DNA of 64,000 bases from Hydrangea macrophylla (taxonomy: Eukaryota; Streptophyta; Magnoliopsida; Cornales; Hydrangeaceae), in NCBI GenBank assembly GCA_033977485.1, contig CM066994.1, positions 85,746,871 through 85,810,870 on the forward strand. Reading direction: 5' to 3'. The position numbers and the translations under genes were made by a program. This document shows positions 43,096-56,364 of the stretch, piece after piece (positions within the stretch are counted from its first letter, which is position 1; each line of letters starts with the position of its first letter). The notes beneath the pieces are model-generated. The model searched no databases and was not told the DNA's origin. It saw only the letters and a list, made by a program, of their open reading frames with translations.

Positions 43096-43962
43096 TGACA
43101 CCCCAACATTCACAAGGCACTTGTAAAGGTTAAAATCATCATCTTTTAAAAGTGAATCAATAAATACCAAACAGTCCCTAATTCTCTCAAACTATGTCCG
43201 ATTATTCCCCCTTATTGTCTTAGGAGGACATGTATTTATAAGCATGAGATTCCATTTCATTACATCACTATTTTGATATACATAACCTGACTCCTCCTTG
43301 ACATTGTCATCACACACCCTTAAATTGTCAAACACGTGGTTATGGCTTTGGCTTTGGCTATCACTGGCCAACAAATGTTTGATGACTCACTAGTTATTTT
43401 TCTTTTCTTTTTCAATAGCATTAGATAAGCTTGCATGCTACTTAACACTTGGTAGCTCCCCCCCCCACTCTGCCACGTCTCACCTACTTGCTAGGTGGTG
43501 TATGTGGGTTTCACTACTTGAGGTCCCAAACGTGGACCCAAATATACGTGAAGGTACTAATGTAACCTACCAATTATACCACGTGTCCAATTACGCCCTC
43601 ACAAGGGTACCCAAACTGACCTCATAAAAGATTACAGCATTAATCATTGATAAAATTAAAATATTAAAAGCGATTAAACAATTTACCAAAATAGCTATTT
43701 AAATGCAAATAAATGACAAGAATGATATTTAGACCTGCGGGACCCACTTCATATTTGTCTCGCCTCTAGTGGAACTTTTACACGTGTCCTCAATAGGCCC
43801 ACAACTTTTACATATGTCATCAACGGGCTCACAACTTGCTCTGGTGAGTTTTACAACACATTTATATTAAATGAATGCACAATAATGCAAATAATGTTAT
43901 TAACCTCTTTTCTGGGTCGGGGTATATATAATAGATAAGTGTACAAAATACGGGTTATCACA
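43096..43962 (-). repeat. LTR of element D (gypsy-type, minus strand)
   Basis: On the minus strand TGTGATAACCCG (43962) to GGGGTGTCA (43096), 867 bp. It is preceded on that strand by GGGACAAAGTTCC and AAGGAGGATAGAG, a polypurine tract, so this is the 3' LTR. It interrupts the RNase H of C. Confidence 0.75.
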
Positions 43963-44255
43963 CTCTATCCTCCTTGAAAGGAACTTTGTCCCCAAAATTG
44001 AACACATACCTTCTCCATCTACATCACGTGTCAAATAAGACATGTCAGTTTACTAAAGCAAAGTACAAAGCTCCAATGATTTTAGTCAGGGCAAACCAAA
44101 AGTACTTCAACTAGTACTTTTCATTAATGAATAATAAAGTAAAAACATTCATTTACTCAAAAGTTCATTATTTACAATCAATTATTATTGGTAGCATAAT
44201 TCACATCTCACACATTTCAGCTTATACTGACATTTACATTGTCCAATGTATGTAT
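43963..44255 (-). mobile_element. Element D: 3' untranslated end, cut by copia element E
   Basis: On the minus strand this leads into the polypurine tract and LTR at 43962. The TTTTGGGGACAAAGTTCCTTT context is what plant chromovirus 3' ends usually show. Only about 290 bp remain before the copia LTR at 44256. No coding sequence of D was recognised elsewhere in the window. Confidence 0.6.
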
Positions 44256-45770
44256 TGTTGGGATTGTGCCCTCAAACCCAGTCTTTATGTGTTTGATATT
44301 TGGCATTTTATATATAGATATCATTTATACATTTCATTGTGTATGTGTCATGAGATGATCGATGTAATCCATAATTATCATAGTAAGTAATTTATGTATT
44401 TATGAGATATATACAAAAGAGATATGAATTGCTATTCTTTGATTCTTAGAACTTATCATAGTGGATGACAAGACTGGATATCTCATCAAGTATACACTGT
44501 AGCATTATTAACTACCATTGGATGGAGTAATGAATCTCAATCACTAGAGTGTGACTCTTAGTTAATATGCTAGTGCTTATAGTGCATTGACGGACCACGA
44601 GATTCCTATTGACATATAAAACTGTCAACAGTTTATAGGAACTCATAACTTGTAAGGTACGTGTTCTCAATCTTAAAACTATTATGGACATAAACTATTG
44701 GATGTGACTACTTTTACTTACCAATCAGTGAGGTCTTCAAGATCAATATGTGGGTATCTTGGGTATGTCATATTCATAGGGTTGTGAACATACATTGTCA
44801 AGATAGAATCTACCCTCTGATAAAGAGTAAGCATTCCCTTGAGAATGTCACCAAGTTGATTACTGAGAACTGCAGTCTTGTTGATAAGTAGTTATCAAGA
44901 TGTTTGGTAATCACGAGAGGTGAATGAGACTCAAGGAATGGAAGATGCAATCATTATTCAGGTTGAGAGTAATAGTTATTCAACTACTTGAATATGTTTA
45001 TGAATGCTGACAGTAGAGGGACATTAGTACCCAATACATGTCTAGTTATCGCTTCAGATTTGTTCTTTTGCGTTGGAGTGTAGTTATCGTTTTATAGTGG
45101 AGTAAACATTAACTGATCAGTTAGTTAATTTGCTAATTAAATAGTTTGATCATGGGAATTAATAACTGGTCTGAGCCAACAATAAAGAACCTAGGAGGTT
45201 CTACTCTTATCTCCATCAGAATGCTTGGAGAGGCATATGAGGATGATGAACCAATTGATTGAAAGAGTTTCAATTGATTGAAGGTTCGATCGATCGAAAT
45301 TGTTTCGATCGATAGAACTTTGTTCAGTTCGATTGATTGAACTTGCTTTGATCGATTGAAGGTTTGATGGATCGAAAATTCTTTAATCGATCGAAAGCTT
45401 AAAGTCGGTTTGGAAATCAATAAATAGGGCAACTACGTATAGAATTGTAGAATCATCGTTTTTAACCATGCAAAGCTTCAAATTTATTTAGGGTTTCCCA
45501 AACCTTCTATATCCTCTCTATTAGGGTTCCCACCAACCCTAGTCTTTTTGGGAGCATTCACTAGAGACATCAGGGTGAAGACCATCTAGAGGATGCTACT
45601 AGAAGATAAGAAAAACCAGAATTGGGTTTAAGACATAAAGGTAACATTCTTGTCCCTCTTGTGTACACATCTATAGAGTTGATGAATAGTAGATCCGGGC
45701 TGCAAATAAAGTTTTTGAAACTAATTTTCCTCTGTGCATATATTTAGATTTTTGAAACATGAATCCATCA
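44256..45770 (+). repeat. 5' LTR of element E
   Basis: 1515 bp, TGTTGGGATTGTGCC to AATCCATCA. A CGATCGATCG-type cluster at about 45245-45405 ends just before AATAAATAGGG (about 45418-45429), the likely TATA box. Confidence 0.85.
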
Positions 45771-45787
45771 ATTAGTATCCCAGCCAC
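45771..45787 (+). other. Degenerate primer-binding site of element E
   Basis: ATTAGTATCCCAGCCAC aligns with the initiator tRNA-Met type ATTGGTATCAGAGCCAC with three or four changes, directly after the LTR. Confidence 0.55.
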
Positions 45788-45939
45788 GCTTGTTTGGATC
45801 AATAGATGCGATTTGGAACACTAGTTTTGAGTTGCATGATAGTTTAAAACTGTTTCTGAAACTGCATCGTCACAGATCTGTTTCTATAGTGTTTTCACAG
45901 AAGAAAACAAATATGTGATTGCATTGGATACATGGCACT

Positions 45940-46285
45940 TTTGATCGGTTGAAAGTGTTTCGATCGATCAAAAATGCCTGTGTTCGATCGATTGAAAGAG
46001 TTTCGATCGATCGAAACAATGCTGGGTTCAAGCGATCGAACTAGTTTTGATCGATCAAACATTATTATTTTTGATCGATTGATCTTTGTTCGATCGATCG
46101 AACCCGTTTCTCTGTCCAGGAGTTTTTCACAGTTTAAAAGTTTGGAAAAATAATTTATTTTAATTTTGTAAAACATTCTGAAAATTTTTAAATCAATCTG
46201 TGAAATCTTAAGTTAAATCGATTGAACTTGGTTCAACCGATCGAACGTTCGATCGATTGAAGTTCCTTCGATCGATCGAAGGTGA
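45940..46285 (+). repeat. CGATCGATCG palindrome cluster in leader of element E
   Basis: About ten units (for example TTCGATCGATTGAAAG, TTCGATCGATCGAAAC and TTCGATCGATCGAAGG) repeat the vocabulary of the LTR cluster, but in the untranslated leader. Many units show CG-to-TG or CA changes. Confidence 0.82.
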
Positions 46286-46483
46286 CAGAAAATTAGAGAT
46301 TCTGTTTTCATGTTCTAATTCTTCCATAAAGAGTTTTTGGAATATGTGAATCAATTAGGGGTTCCAATAGAAATTTTTTCTATTATATATGCGTGGTTGT
46401 TTGAGCAACTAACTTTTTGCAGCAAAGATTAGACTGCTATCTCCCATGGCACCAAAATCAAATTTTAAGTTTTGTATTTATTG

Positions 46484-47628
46484 TGTAACGCCCCATCTCG
46501 CCCTGAATCTTGGTGACGAAGATTAAAGCAGAATTAAATAAATAAATCAATCGTTCTAAAGAATTTAATTCAAAAATTACTTTTGGAACATTTCTCATTT
46601 GTTTACAAAATTAAAACCCATATGGCACCAATGCCCGTGGTACTCTAAACAACGCTTCAAATTTGACTTTATTATATTTCTTCAATATTCATTGGCAACT
46701 GGAGCTCCCTGCATATAAAAATAGCTCAACATTCAATGATAAAACTATGAATATACACGATTGACAGGTTCACAATAAATATAGAACCTTCCTACAAATT
46801 ATCCGTTTAACTCCAAGGCAAACTATCCCAAAAATGAACGGATTAGCACGAAGGGCATCGTCCCAGGTTTCTCTCGGTAACATAGACAAAGCCACCCCTC
46901 ACCTCACTCCGAACCTGGTCCCTAGGATGTTACTGGCCCTAGAGTTCTTGGTTCGGCAGTGCACCTTGCTCATGTACCCAATCAGTTCCAAGGCATTTAG
47001 CCAACAACAAAAATTCTAGAATATTAAAATATTCCAAAAAAAATCATAGAGTCCATAAAAGACATCAACATAATATATGCGAGCTCTAAGTATCAACATA
47101 TATTTCAAAGAGAATACAAACGGGGATACGAAAGAAATACTCCAGAGAATGAGAGCATATTGTACACAACCCGATACCTGTATTAAGTTATGAAATTCAC
47201 CAGGACTCGTTCCCAAATGTCACTTTAGCCATTGTGCCTAAACATCCCAAGGTACAACACCGTAAAATTTAAAGTACACCCTTTGTATGGAAAATAAAAG
47301 TTTTAGTTTCCGAAACTTCAAACCGTTATGAATTATTGCACGAAACTTGAAACATAGCCTCTTGGGGTCAATATCTTTCATTTTCATTTAAAAAAAAATG
47401 AGTTTTTGACAATGTTTTTTGTATCGCTATTTTTTGACCCCAAAGCTTATATACGAAAATATATGTATATATATGTATACATATACCAGAATTTCTTACC
47501 AAATTTATAGTTTAGATTTTTCAAATAAAATAGAGATTATCCAAGCTAGCTTTTCAATTTCTCCTTCTTCTATATATATATGTGTGTGTGTATGCATGTG
47601 TGTGTGTATATGTGTGTGTATGATCAGT

Positions 47629-47680
<52 letters not shown>

Positions 47681-47793
47681 AAGAGAGAGGAAAGAGAGAC
47701 AATGAGTTGTTTGTGAGAGTTGGGAGGGATTGTAGATATATATATATAATATGCTTGCTTGCCCGCCACTCACAAACACCCACTACACACACT

Positions 47794-47825
<32 letters not shown>

Positions 47826-48025
47826 TGCACTAGCACACACGCACAACACATAAGCACACACTGTGCACTATATTTTACTTTGGCACCAAGATTACTCAAG
47901 GGATTATTGAGTGTAGTTGAGCTCACGAATTGTTGTTCTCACACAGGTAAACAAATATAGTTAATTTAAAAAACTGTTATAATTTTTTTTGATAAAAATG
48001 CAATTTTAAAATACGGGTTATTACA
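46484..48025 (-). mobile_element. Tekay-like solo LTR inserted in leader of element E
   Basis: On the minus strand TGTAATAACCCG (48025) to GGGGCGTTACA (46484), 1542 bp. Perfect 5-bp duplication TATTG at 46479-46483 and 48026-48030. No internal region. It contains AT, GT, GA and CA microsatellites. Confidence 0.92.
47575..47835. repeat. Microsatellite cluster in the solo LTR
   Basis: TA and TG runs at about 47575-47620, (GA)n at about 47630-47678, TA run near 47735-47748, and (CA)n at about 47786-47825. The long Glu/Arg- or Ser/Leu-rich frames here are repeat translations, not genes. Confidence 0.9.
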
Positions 48026-48030
48026 TATTG

Positions 48031-49060
48031 TTTGCGACTGGTGATTATTTTAAATTTTGGTTTGGTTTTTAAAGGCATACGTAAAGGACGTTGCGACTCC
48101 ATTCCTACGAATAGGAGTGTCGCACCGGTTTTCCTAGCCTTTTTTATTTATTGCTTTTTTCTTTTCTAGATAAATTGCATGCTTCAAAAGAAGCATAGGA
48201 CCAATGTAATAGATTAGTAATATCCATGAAGATGGAGTGAGAAGCCGTTATCCATGAAGATGGAGCCAGAGGCGACCAAACCAAGAAGATGGATCTATGA
48301 AGATAGAGCCATGGGAGATAGAGGCATTTGTGAATGTCTTTATTTCGTTTTAGTTTTTCATTTTTATATGCTTGTTTGTGATTGGCATTCTTAAGTATTG
48401 TTACTACATGCATGTAAAAATGAGTTTTCTAAAACAAAACTAAAAACCGTTTAAACTCATTAGTAGACATTGGATGTTAATGGGAATTGAGTAGAAACAT
48501 TTTTTTCTTCTAAAAGCAAAATCCTTAATTATCAAATCTAGTTGGAGAGGAACTTATTTATAACTCCCACGATCTTTCATTAACGGCTCACTGTAAGATG
48601 AGTAGTGCATTTTGTGTCACTCCACCAGGGGTGATCATTACATATGGAGGATACACTACTCTTTGGTTACTAGATGTGAACTTCCTAAGGATAGGATCAA
48701 TCAGACGTGTTAGAGGGTGACCACCACACAGAGGCACTGCTTGAGGCGGTTGTGATTGGATCCTAGTTAATGGTATACACTAGCTAAGCTATGGATAAGG
48801 GATCCCACACGGGGCATTATTCAGAAACTTAGAGATCAAATTTGTTCAGGAGTCATGACCTATTTTGCAAGAGTTACACAGTGGACAAGTCTTGATTAAT
48901 CGAAAGATCGAATAATGACCACCACATAGAGGCTTTATTATTTTGTTTTGATATTCTGGCGACTTTGTTACAATATAAAGTTTTAAGGATTCTTTTATTT
49001 TGTACTGTCTAATTTTGATATCCATATTAAAATATTTATTTTTCTTTTTCAGAATTTGTA
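48031..49060 (+). other. Leader of element E after the solo LTR
   Basis: Untranslated. ATCCATGAAGATGGAGYSAGAR is repeated three times at about 48222-48310. GTGACCACCACAYAGAGGC is duplicated at about 48718 and 48914. GCGACTCCATTCCTACGAAT..GAGTGTCGC near 48091-48124 can pair as a hairpin. Confidence 0.5.
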
Positions 49061-52000
49061 ATGTCTGGATCTGCATTTAGTCCAATTGCCACCATACTCA
49101 CACATAATAAACTAAGTGGAAACAACTACATTGAATGGAAACGTAATATGGGTATTGTTTTAACTGTGGAGGATAACATATATGTCCTCACTACCCCATA
49201 TCCTGCGGAACCCAGGGCAAATGCTTCTGTAAATGCTAGACGCTAGTTCAACAAGTGGAAGAAATCGAATGTGATGGCTCGTTACTACATAATGGCCTTT
49301 ATGGCTAGTGTGTTGCAACACCAGTACCAATCGAATGATTCCGCTAGTGCCATCATGACCTTCCTCAAAGAAATGTTTAGGGAGCATGGTAGACCTACTA
49401 GATAGATTGCCATGCAAAAGATCATAAGTGCAAAAATGTTAGAAGAAACTCCAGTCAGAGAGTACATTTTAAAAATGATTGGATATTTAAATGAACTGGA
49501 GACTCTAGGTGCCAGCATTGATGCACAGATCCAAGTTGATATATTCCTCAACTCGCTGTCTCAATCATTCGCTTAATTTAAACTTAATTTTAATATGAAT
49601 CAAATGAATTTTTCAATGAGCAAACTGATGAGCTCTCTTCAGTCAGTAGAAAGGGTGATCAAACCTGGGGCAGCATTTTGAACATTGAAAAGAGTGCTTC
49701 CTCTTCCCGATCTGCACTAAAAGGTAAGAAAGGAAAGAAGAAGGCTGGCATAGGTGGTCTAAGTGTTGGACCAGTCCTAAAGATTGAAAAATTCAAGGGA
49801 AAGGGAAAAGATAAGCGGAAGGGAGGTGGTCAAGGCAAAGGGAAGTGTTTCCAATTCGTAGACAAAGGCCACTGGAAGAAGAATTGTCTAAAATTCTTAG
49901 CTACAAGAGTTCAAGGTATGATTAAATCACAAGTAATTGAAGTACGTTTTATAAATGATACTTCGAACACTTGGTGTATTAATTCTGGTGCAACTAACCA
50001 TATCTGTAATTTATTATAGAGGTTCAGATTAACCAAGAGGTATAGTGATGGGGAGATCGTGCTTACTCCTGGTTCTAGCATAACCGTTTCTGCAGTTGCA
50101 ATAGGAGTAGTAGTTTTATAATTTCTAGACAATAAGACTTTAGTTTTATGTCCCTTTAATGAGACGTATTTTAATTTCAGTTTTAGAACTTTCAAATAAA
50201 AATTATTCTTTCTCTTTTGGAACTGAAGTTGTGGTAAAAAGAATTGGTTCTTTTTTGTGTTATGGTATTAAGTCAAATGGCTTATATGTGATTACTCCAA
50301 ATGTTTCTAAAGATTCTGATATAGAAGTTAATAACTTAGTGGTAACTGCACCATCTAAAAGAAATGAAAGTTCTACTAATCTAACAAGGCTAAGGCACAT
50401 GAGGCTAGGTCCTATCAATCTAAACAAGATTGGCATACTAGTTAAAGAAGGGATCTTAGGTGATTTGGTTCTCGAACCAATAGAAGTCTGTAAATAATGT
50501 TTTGAGGGTAAAATGACCAAAAGGCCCTTTCCTGCAAAGGACAACACGACCAGTGCATTGTTAGAATTATTTCATACTGATGTGTATGGACCAACAAATA
50601 TTAGAGCTAGTATTTTATTGCATTTACTGATGACCACTCTAGGTACGGATAAGTGTACCTAATGCAGCATATGTCTGAAGCCTTTGAAAAGTTCAAAGAG
50701 TTTAGGGCTGAAGTTGAGAAGTAGTTGGGCACATATATCAAGGCCATTCGATCTGATTGAGGTGGTGAATGCCTCTCTAATGAGTTTATTGATCTCCTTG
50801 TATAGAATGGGATTCTATCACAGTTGACAGCAACTAGTACGCCTAAGCAAAATAGTGTAGCAGAGAGAAGGAACCGGACTCTTTTAGACATGACTAGGTC
50901 AATGATGAGTTATTCTGAGTTACCATTATTTCTTTGGGGTTATGCTTTGGAAACCGCTGCGTACATACTAAATCTTGTTCCAAGCAAATCTGTTCCTAAG
51001 ACACCACAGGAGATGTAGATTGAACTCAAGCCCTCTTTGCAACATCTCTGCATATGAGGGTGTCTGACACATGTGGTGAAAGGAAAGATGATCAAATTGG
51101 AAATAAGATCGAAAGTATGTTACTTTATAGGGTATCCAAAGGGTACTTATGGATGGTATTTTTATGATCCAAGAGAATAGAAAGTATTTGTTAGTACAAA
51201 TGTTGTTTTCTTGCAGGATGATTATATCATGAACCATAAACCTAAAGGAAGGAAAGATCTGAGAGAAACAGATGGAGAGCCCTCTATTCCTCTAATAGTT
51301 GAAAACGATGTAAGACAAGAAAATACCATATCTTTACCCATTTCCACACCGATACCTCGTCGTAGTGGGAGGATTTTCAGCCGGCATGATAGATACATGT
51401 TCTTAGGAGAAGTTTTTAAAGTTGTTTTAATAGAATTTTGAATCTGAATCTGAATCTAATCCTGCCACATACGAAGAGGCAATGGCAAATGTTGATTTAG
51501 CCCATTGGGTTAAAGCTATGAAGGTCGAATTGGAATCTATAGATTTCAATCAGGTTTGGGATCTTGTAGAACTTCTAGCCAATATTAAACACATTGACTG
51601 TAAGTGGGTCTATAAGAGGAAAAGAGGATCTGATGGAAAGGTTGGGACCTTTAAGGCATGGCTTGTAGCGAAAGGTTATACTCAAAGAGAGGGAATTGAC
51701 TATGAAGAAACCTTCTTACTGGTAGCCGTGCTGAAATCCATCAGGATACTCTTATCCATTATCGCATGCTTGGATTATAAGATCTGGCAGGTAGATGTTA
51801 AGACACCATCTTGAATGGTAATCTTGAGGAGGACATCTATATGCAGCAAGTAGAATAGCTGGCAGAAAAGGTAACTTGGTATACAAGTTGCATAATTCCA
51901 TTTTTTTGGCTTAAGCAGGCATCCAGAAGTTGGAACATTCATTTTTACCAAGCGGTCAAGTCATTTGGTTTCACACAAAATTTGGATGAATCATGTGTAT

Positions 52001-53022
52001 ACAAGAAATGTGAAGGTAATGTGGTGGCTTTTCTTATGCTTTATGTTGATGACATTCTACTCATTGGGAATGATGTAGCGACATTGTAATCAATCAAGGT
52101 TTGGCTAGCTAGTACTTTCGATATGAAGGATCTAGGAGAGGTGAGCAATATCCTTGGGATAAAGCTCTTTAGGGATCATAAGCAAAAGATAATGGGATTA
52201 TCTCAAGCTAGTTATATCAAAAAGTTACTAACTAGGTTTTCCATGTATAATTCGAAGAAAGGTTTGCTACCTTTCAGGCATGGTTTAGTGTTTTCCAAGG
52301 ACTAGCGTCCTAAGACATAAGAGGAGAGGAATCGCATTTCAGGAGTTCCCTATACCTTGATAGTAGGAAGTCTCATGTATGCAATGTAATGCACTAGACC
52401 AGATATCTTCTTTGCCGTTGGCATGGTTAACAGGTATCAGTTGAATCTAGGTCCAGAGCACTGGACAGCCGTCAAACACATTCTTAAGTACTTGAGAAGG
52501 ACTAAAGATTATTTGCTTATGTATGGCAGTGATGAGTTGATTCCAGTGGGATACATGAACTCAAACATTATCTAAGATAAAGATTCGAGAAAGTCAACGT
52601 ACGGACATCTCTTTACCCTCGAAGGTGGTGTAGTTAGTTATAGGAGCATTAAGTAGAAATGTATTACAGACTCAACTACGGAAGCTGAGTATGTGGCTGC
52701 TTATGCAGCCGCAAAGGAAGGTGTTTGGCTCAAGAAGTTCTTAAAGGAACTCGGGGTGGTACCATTGTCATTGTCACCTATTATGCTATACTGCAAAAAT
52801 AGTGGGGTAGTGGTGTAGTCCAAGGAGCCATTAAACCACGAAAAGGGAAAGCACATAGAAAGGAAGTATCAACTCATTCGAGATATAATCCAGCATAGAG
52901 ATCTGATTGTTACCAATATTGCCACAGCTGACAATCTTGCGGATCAGTTTACAAATGCTTTGCCACATAAAGTCTTTGATCGTCATCAAGATAGTTTAGG
53001 TCTTAGATGTAATGGGTTATGA
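49061..53022 (+). pseudogene. Copia polyprotein of element E (gag, protease, integrase, RT, RNase H)
   Basis: Gag starts at 49061 (NKLSGNNYIEWKRNMGIVL). The zinc knuckle has lost a Cys (CFQFVDKGHWKKNC near 49850). The protease active site reads INSGATNHICN, where Asp has become Asn. Integrase: HTDVYGPTN, a RSD-stop-GGEC segment and [20 protein letters not shown]. Reverse transcriptase: CKWVYKRKRGSDGKVGTFKA and LMLYVDDILLIGND (near 52040). RNase H: DSTTEAEYVAAYAAAKEGVW and EKGKHIERKYQLIRDII. It ends GLRCNGL at 53022. More than a dozen in-frame stops and some frameshifts show long decay. The clade within copia is not assigned. Confidence 0.88.
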
Positions 53023-53024
53023 GT

Positions 53025-53037
53025 GTAAGTGGGAGTT
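53025..53037 (+). other. Polypurine tract of element E
   Basis: GTAAGTGGGAGTT directly precedes the TGTTGGGAG start of the 3' LTR, a common copia arrangement. Confidence 0.65.
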
Positions 53038-54030
53038 TGTTGGGAGTGTGCCCTCAAACCCAGTATTTATGCATTTAATATTTGGCATTTTAAATATGGA
53101 TATCATTTATACATTTCATTGTCTATATATCATGAGATGATTGATGTAATCCATAAGTATCACATTAGGTAATTCATGTATGTATGAGATACATACAAGA
53201 GAGATGTGAATTACTATTCTTTAATAGTTAGAACTTGTCATAGTGGATGATGAGAATGGATATCTCATCAGGTATACACTGTAGCATTATTAACTACCAT
53301 TGGATGGAGTGATGAATCTCAATCACTAGAGTGTGACTCTTAGTTAATATACTAGTACTTATAGTGCATTAACGGACCATGAGATTCCTATTGATATATA
53401 AAATTGTCAACAATCGATAGGAACTCATAACTTGTATAAGGTACGTGTTCTCAATCTTGAGACGATTATGGACATAGACTATGGATGTGACTACTTTGAC
53501 TTACCAATTAGTGAGGTCTTGCAAGATCAAGACCTGGGTATCTTGGGTATGTCATATTCATATGGTTGTGACCATACATTGCCAAGATAGAATCTACCCT
53601 CTAATTAAGAGTAAGCATTCCCTTGAGAATGTCACCAAGTTAATTACTGAGAACTGTAGTCTTGTTGATAAGTAGTTATCAACATGTTTGGTAATCATGA
53701 GAGGTGAATGGGACTCAAGGAATGGAAGATGCAATCATCATTCAAGTTGACAGTAACAGTTATCTGACTTCCTGAATGTGATTATGAATGCTGACGGTAG
53801 AGAGACATTACACCATACAAGTCTAGTTATCACTTTAGATTTGTTCTTTTGTGTTGGAGTACAGTTCTCATTTTATAGTGGAGTAAATGTTAACTGATTA
53901 GTTAGTTAATTTGCTGATAAAAGAGTTTAATCATGGGAATTGATAACTGGTCTGATCGAATAGTAAAGAACCTAGGAGGTCCCACTCTTAGCTTGGCCAG
54001 AATGCTTGGAGAGGCATTTGAGGATTTGAC
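53038..54030 (+). repeat. 3' LTR of element E, truncated
   Basis: Aligns with 44256 onward as far as GAATGCTTGGAGAGGCAT, then diverges at about 54025-54045. It therefore lacks the palindrome cluster, TATA box and R-U5 that the 5' LTR has. Confidence 0.82.
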
Positions 54031-55229
54031 CCACTAATCATTTGGGAACCCAGATGTGGTAGTCCCCGATTGGGACATGGATTGTGAAGTTCCGGAGTGA
54101 TGGGACGGTGATGTAGAATCACTTTATATGCTTATATGGTTATTAGGGACTTATGTGAAATATATTACTATATTGCTTTCTATAATGTTAGTTGGTTTGG
54201 GGTACCTTTGTGAGTATGAATTGGATACGATATATAATTAGTATGATAATTAGCAACTTCATAATATTACATGGGACCACTTATGGGACCCATGCAAGAC
54301 ATATACACATTTAGGTTTAGGATAGTTTTAATATGGTTTCATAACTGGTAGGGGTATAATTGTAACACATGAAAACTTTGGGGGTTATAAATGTAATTAA
54401 TAAAACTTGAATTACATGTTAAGTGACATGTGCCCTAGGAGACACATGCCAACTTCTCTTCTTCTTCAATTTCGATTAGGAGATCGAGAGAGATACAGAG
54501 AGTTTACGGGATAATTTGATGGACCGTTCGACGTCAATTTCTGCGCCATTTGCCATTCAATTTCAATTCGGATTACATATTCAGACTCTTGGAGGTGATT
54601 CTAACATGGAGATACCAATTTGGTTAAGTTCTATAATAGTTTTTCTACGACCCATTTTAGTGGGTTTTAGTTACAATTTGTAATTTTGATATAGGATTTG
54701 TACCCGACGATTAGTGGGTTAATAATCTGGGAATTAGGAGTGATTTCTACTCAGTGAGTGATTTTAATTAAGGATTCAATGGGTTGATGCCCTATTTTGA
54801 TTCATTTGTATGCTAAGTATGTCTAATTGTGTAATTTAGCTCGTTAATTCAATATTGGGCAAATCTATGTGATTAATAAGAACCATTTGTATGTTAATAA
54901 CATTGTGTAATGAACTTATTTCGGCACGTTAAGTTATCTAATTGGGTCAATGGGGTGCTTGTGTTGTTCATCATGTGCGTTGGATATCGAGCCACCAAAG
55001 GCTATTGAGTATTGCCATCTGAAAGAAGAAATGTGGGTGCCTACTGGTTGTGTGGGAGATTCAGTGGTGGAATCACAAACCGGGATTGAGGGTGATAGCA
55101 CATGTATTCCCTGCGACTATAGTTGAATGTAATTTGGTGAATTATGATTTGTTGTTAATCCATGTTTTCAATTACTATCATTCACAAGCAACTTATATAT
55201 TGTAGTGGTTATTGAATAACCATTATAGG
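54031..55229. other. Unassigned stretch between copia element E and element F
   Basis: No open frame of interest. CTTCTCTTCTTCTTCAATTTCG and GTTGGATATCGAGCCACC segments have the look of a plant LTR leader. It may be part of a further LTR cut by F at 55230, but no boundary pair could be found. Confidence 0.35.
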
Positions 55230-56260
55230 TGTAACGCCCTGTATTTTATTATCATTAATAAATAAATATTGCATTTTATTTCCATGAGTAGTTGATTTAA
55301 TTTCTATTTATAAATAATTATCTGGGGCCAAACCGTAATATTTGAAAATATAGAAAATACTTTCTATGGTTTTAAAATCAATATCTATATCTTTGTACAA
55401 ACCGGGAATTTATTCCTACGCTAATATTATTTTCTGCATTTTTATATCAACCGAAAAATACCAGTTTTGATTTCAAACTGCGCCTTATACCGCGTCTTGG
55501 GTGAGGGAGCACGTGAGCTCAACCTCATCGGGAGAATTCTCCCTATTGCTTGGAGCCCAAATAAATTTCTCTATATATGTATATCACAGTTCTTCTCTCC
55601 CTCACAATTCACTCACTGTAACTCTCAATCTCTCTCTATTTCTCTCTTCCTCTCAAGAATAACACACACATAACACACATACAGTATATACATACTCATA
55701 CACACATTCATAGTTATATATATATATTGGGATACCAAAATCAAGAACGGAGGAATAAATTCTCAAACGACGGAATTTCGATGGCGGAAACTCTCGGTCT
55801 CAAATTCTCTGTGTAATTGCCCTCTGTGAGTATTATAAACTCACTCGCCATGTTTATATATGTATAATTCAGTGTGTATATGTATGTATATATGTATATA
55901 TATGAAATCACCATTGAAGCTTGAAATTGGAGTTTTGTCAAACTCAACCAAATTCAATTCCGTGAATTGATTTTGGAAGATCTTTGTCCCAATAGATTAC
56001 GACTCGAATCCTACGCAATAATTCATCCGTATCGCGACAAACGGTTGATTTAAAGTTTTGACGCCCTCACTTTTATCGCGAATATTTAGAGATATAATCC
56101 GTGTTAGTTAAAATTGATCGCGTATTCTTAATCTACGAGGAAAACCGAAGAGATTCATATATTACATGTCCTGGTACGAACAGAAAACAAAAATGGGTAA
56201 AATTCAGTTTGAAAACCAGAAACAGGGGAGAAAACGAAGAAGATGACATTCTGCAAGAAC

Positions 56261-56364
56261 TCGCGCGCGCGACCCGCTCGCGCGATCCGGCCTTCCCCTT
56301 CGCTCGCGCGACCCGCTCGCGCGACATCACCTCTCCCTCGCTCGCGCGATCCGCTCGCGCGAGG
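56261..56364 (+). repeat. TCGCGCGA palindrome array in 5' LTR of F
   Basis: Three pairs of TCGCGCGA-type palindromes joined by CCCGC or TCCGC (for example CTCGCGCGACCCGCTCGCGC), with C/T-rich spacers such as CCGGCCTTCCCCTTC and CATCACCTCTCCC. Confidence 0.9.

Larger units (their letters stand above)
44256..54030 (+). mobile_element. Element E: decayed Ty1/copia element
   Basis: 5' LTR at 44256-45770, degenerate primer site, leader with a nested solo LTR, polyprotein 49061-53022, polypurine-like tract and a 3' LTR from 53038 that is cut short near 54030. Gene order (integrase before reverse transcriptase) shows Ty1/copia. Many stops make it inactive. Confidence 0.85.

Noticed and set aside
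47419..47853. 144-residue plus-strand and 95-residue minus-strand frames
   Set aside because: Low-complexity translations of TG, GA and CA runs within a solo LTR.
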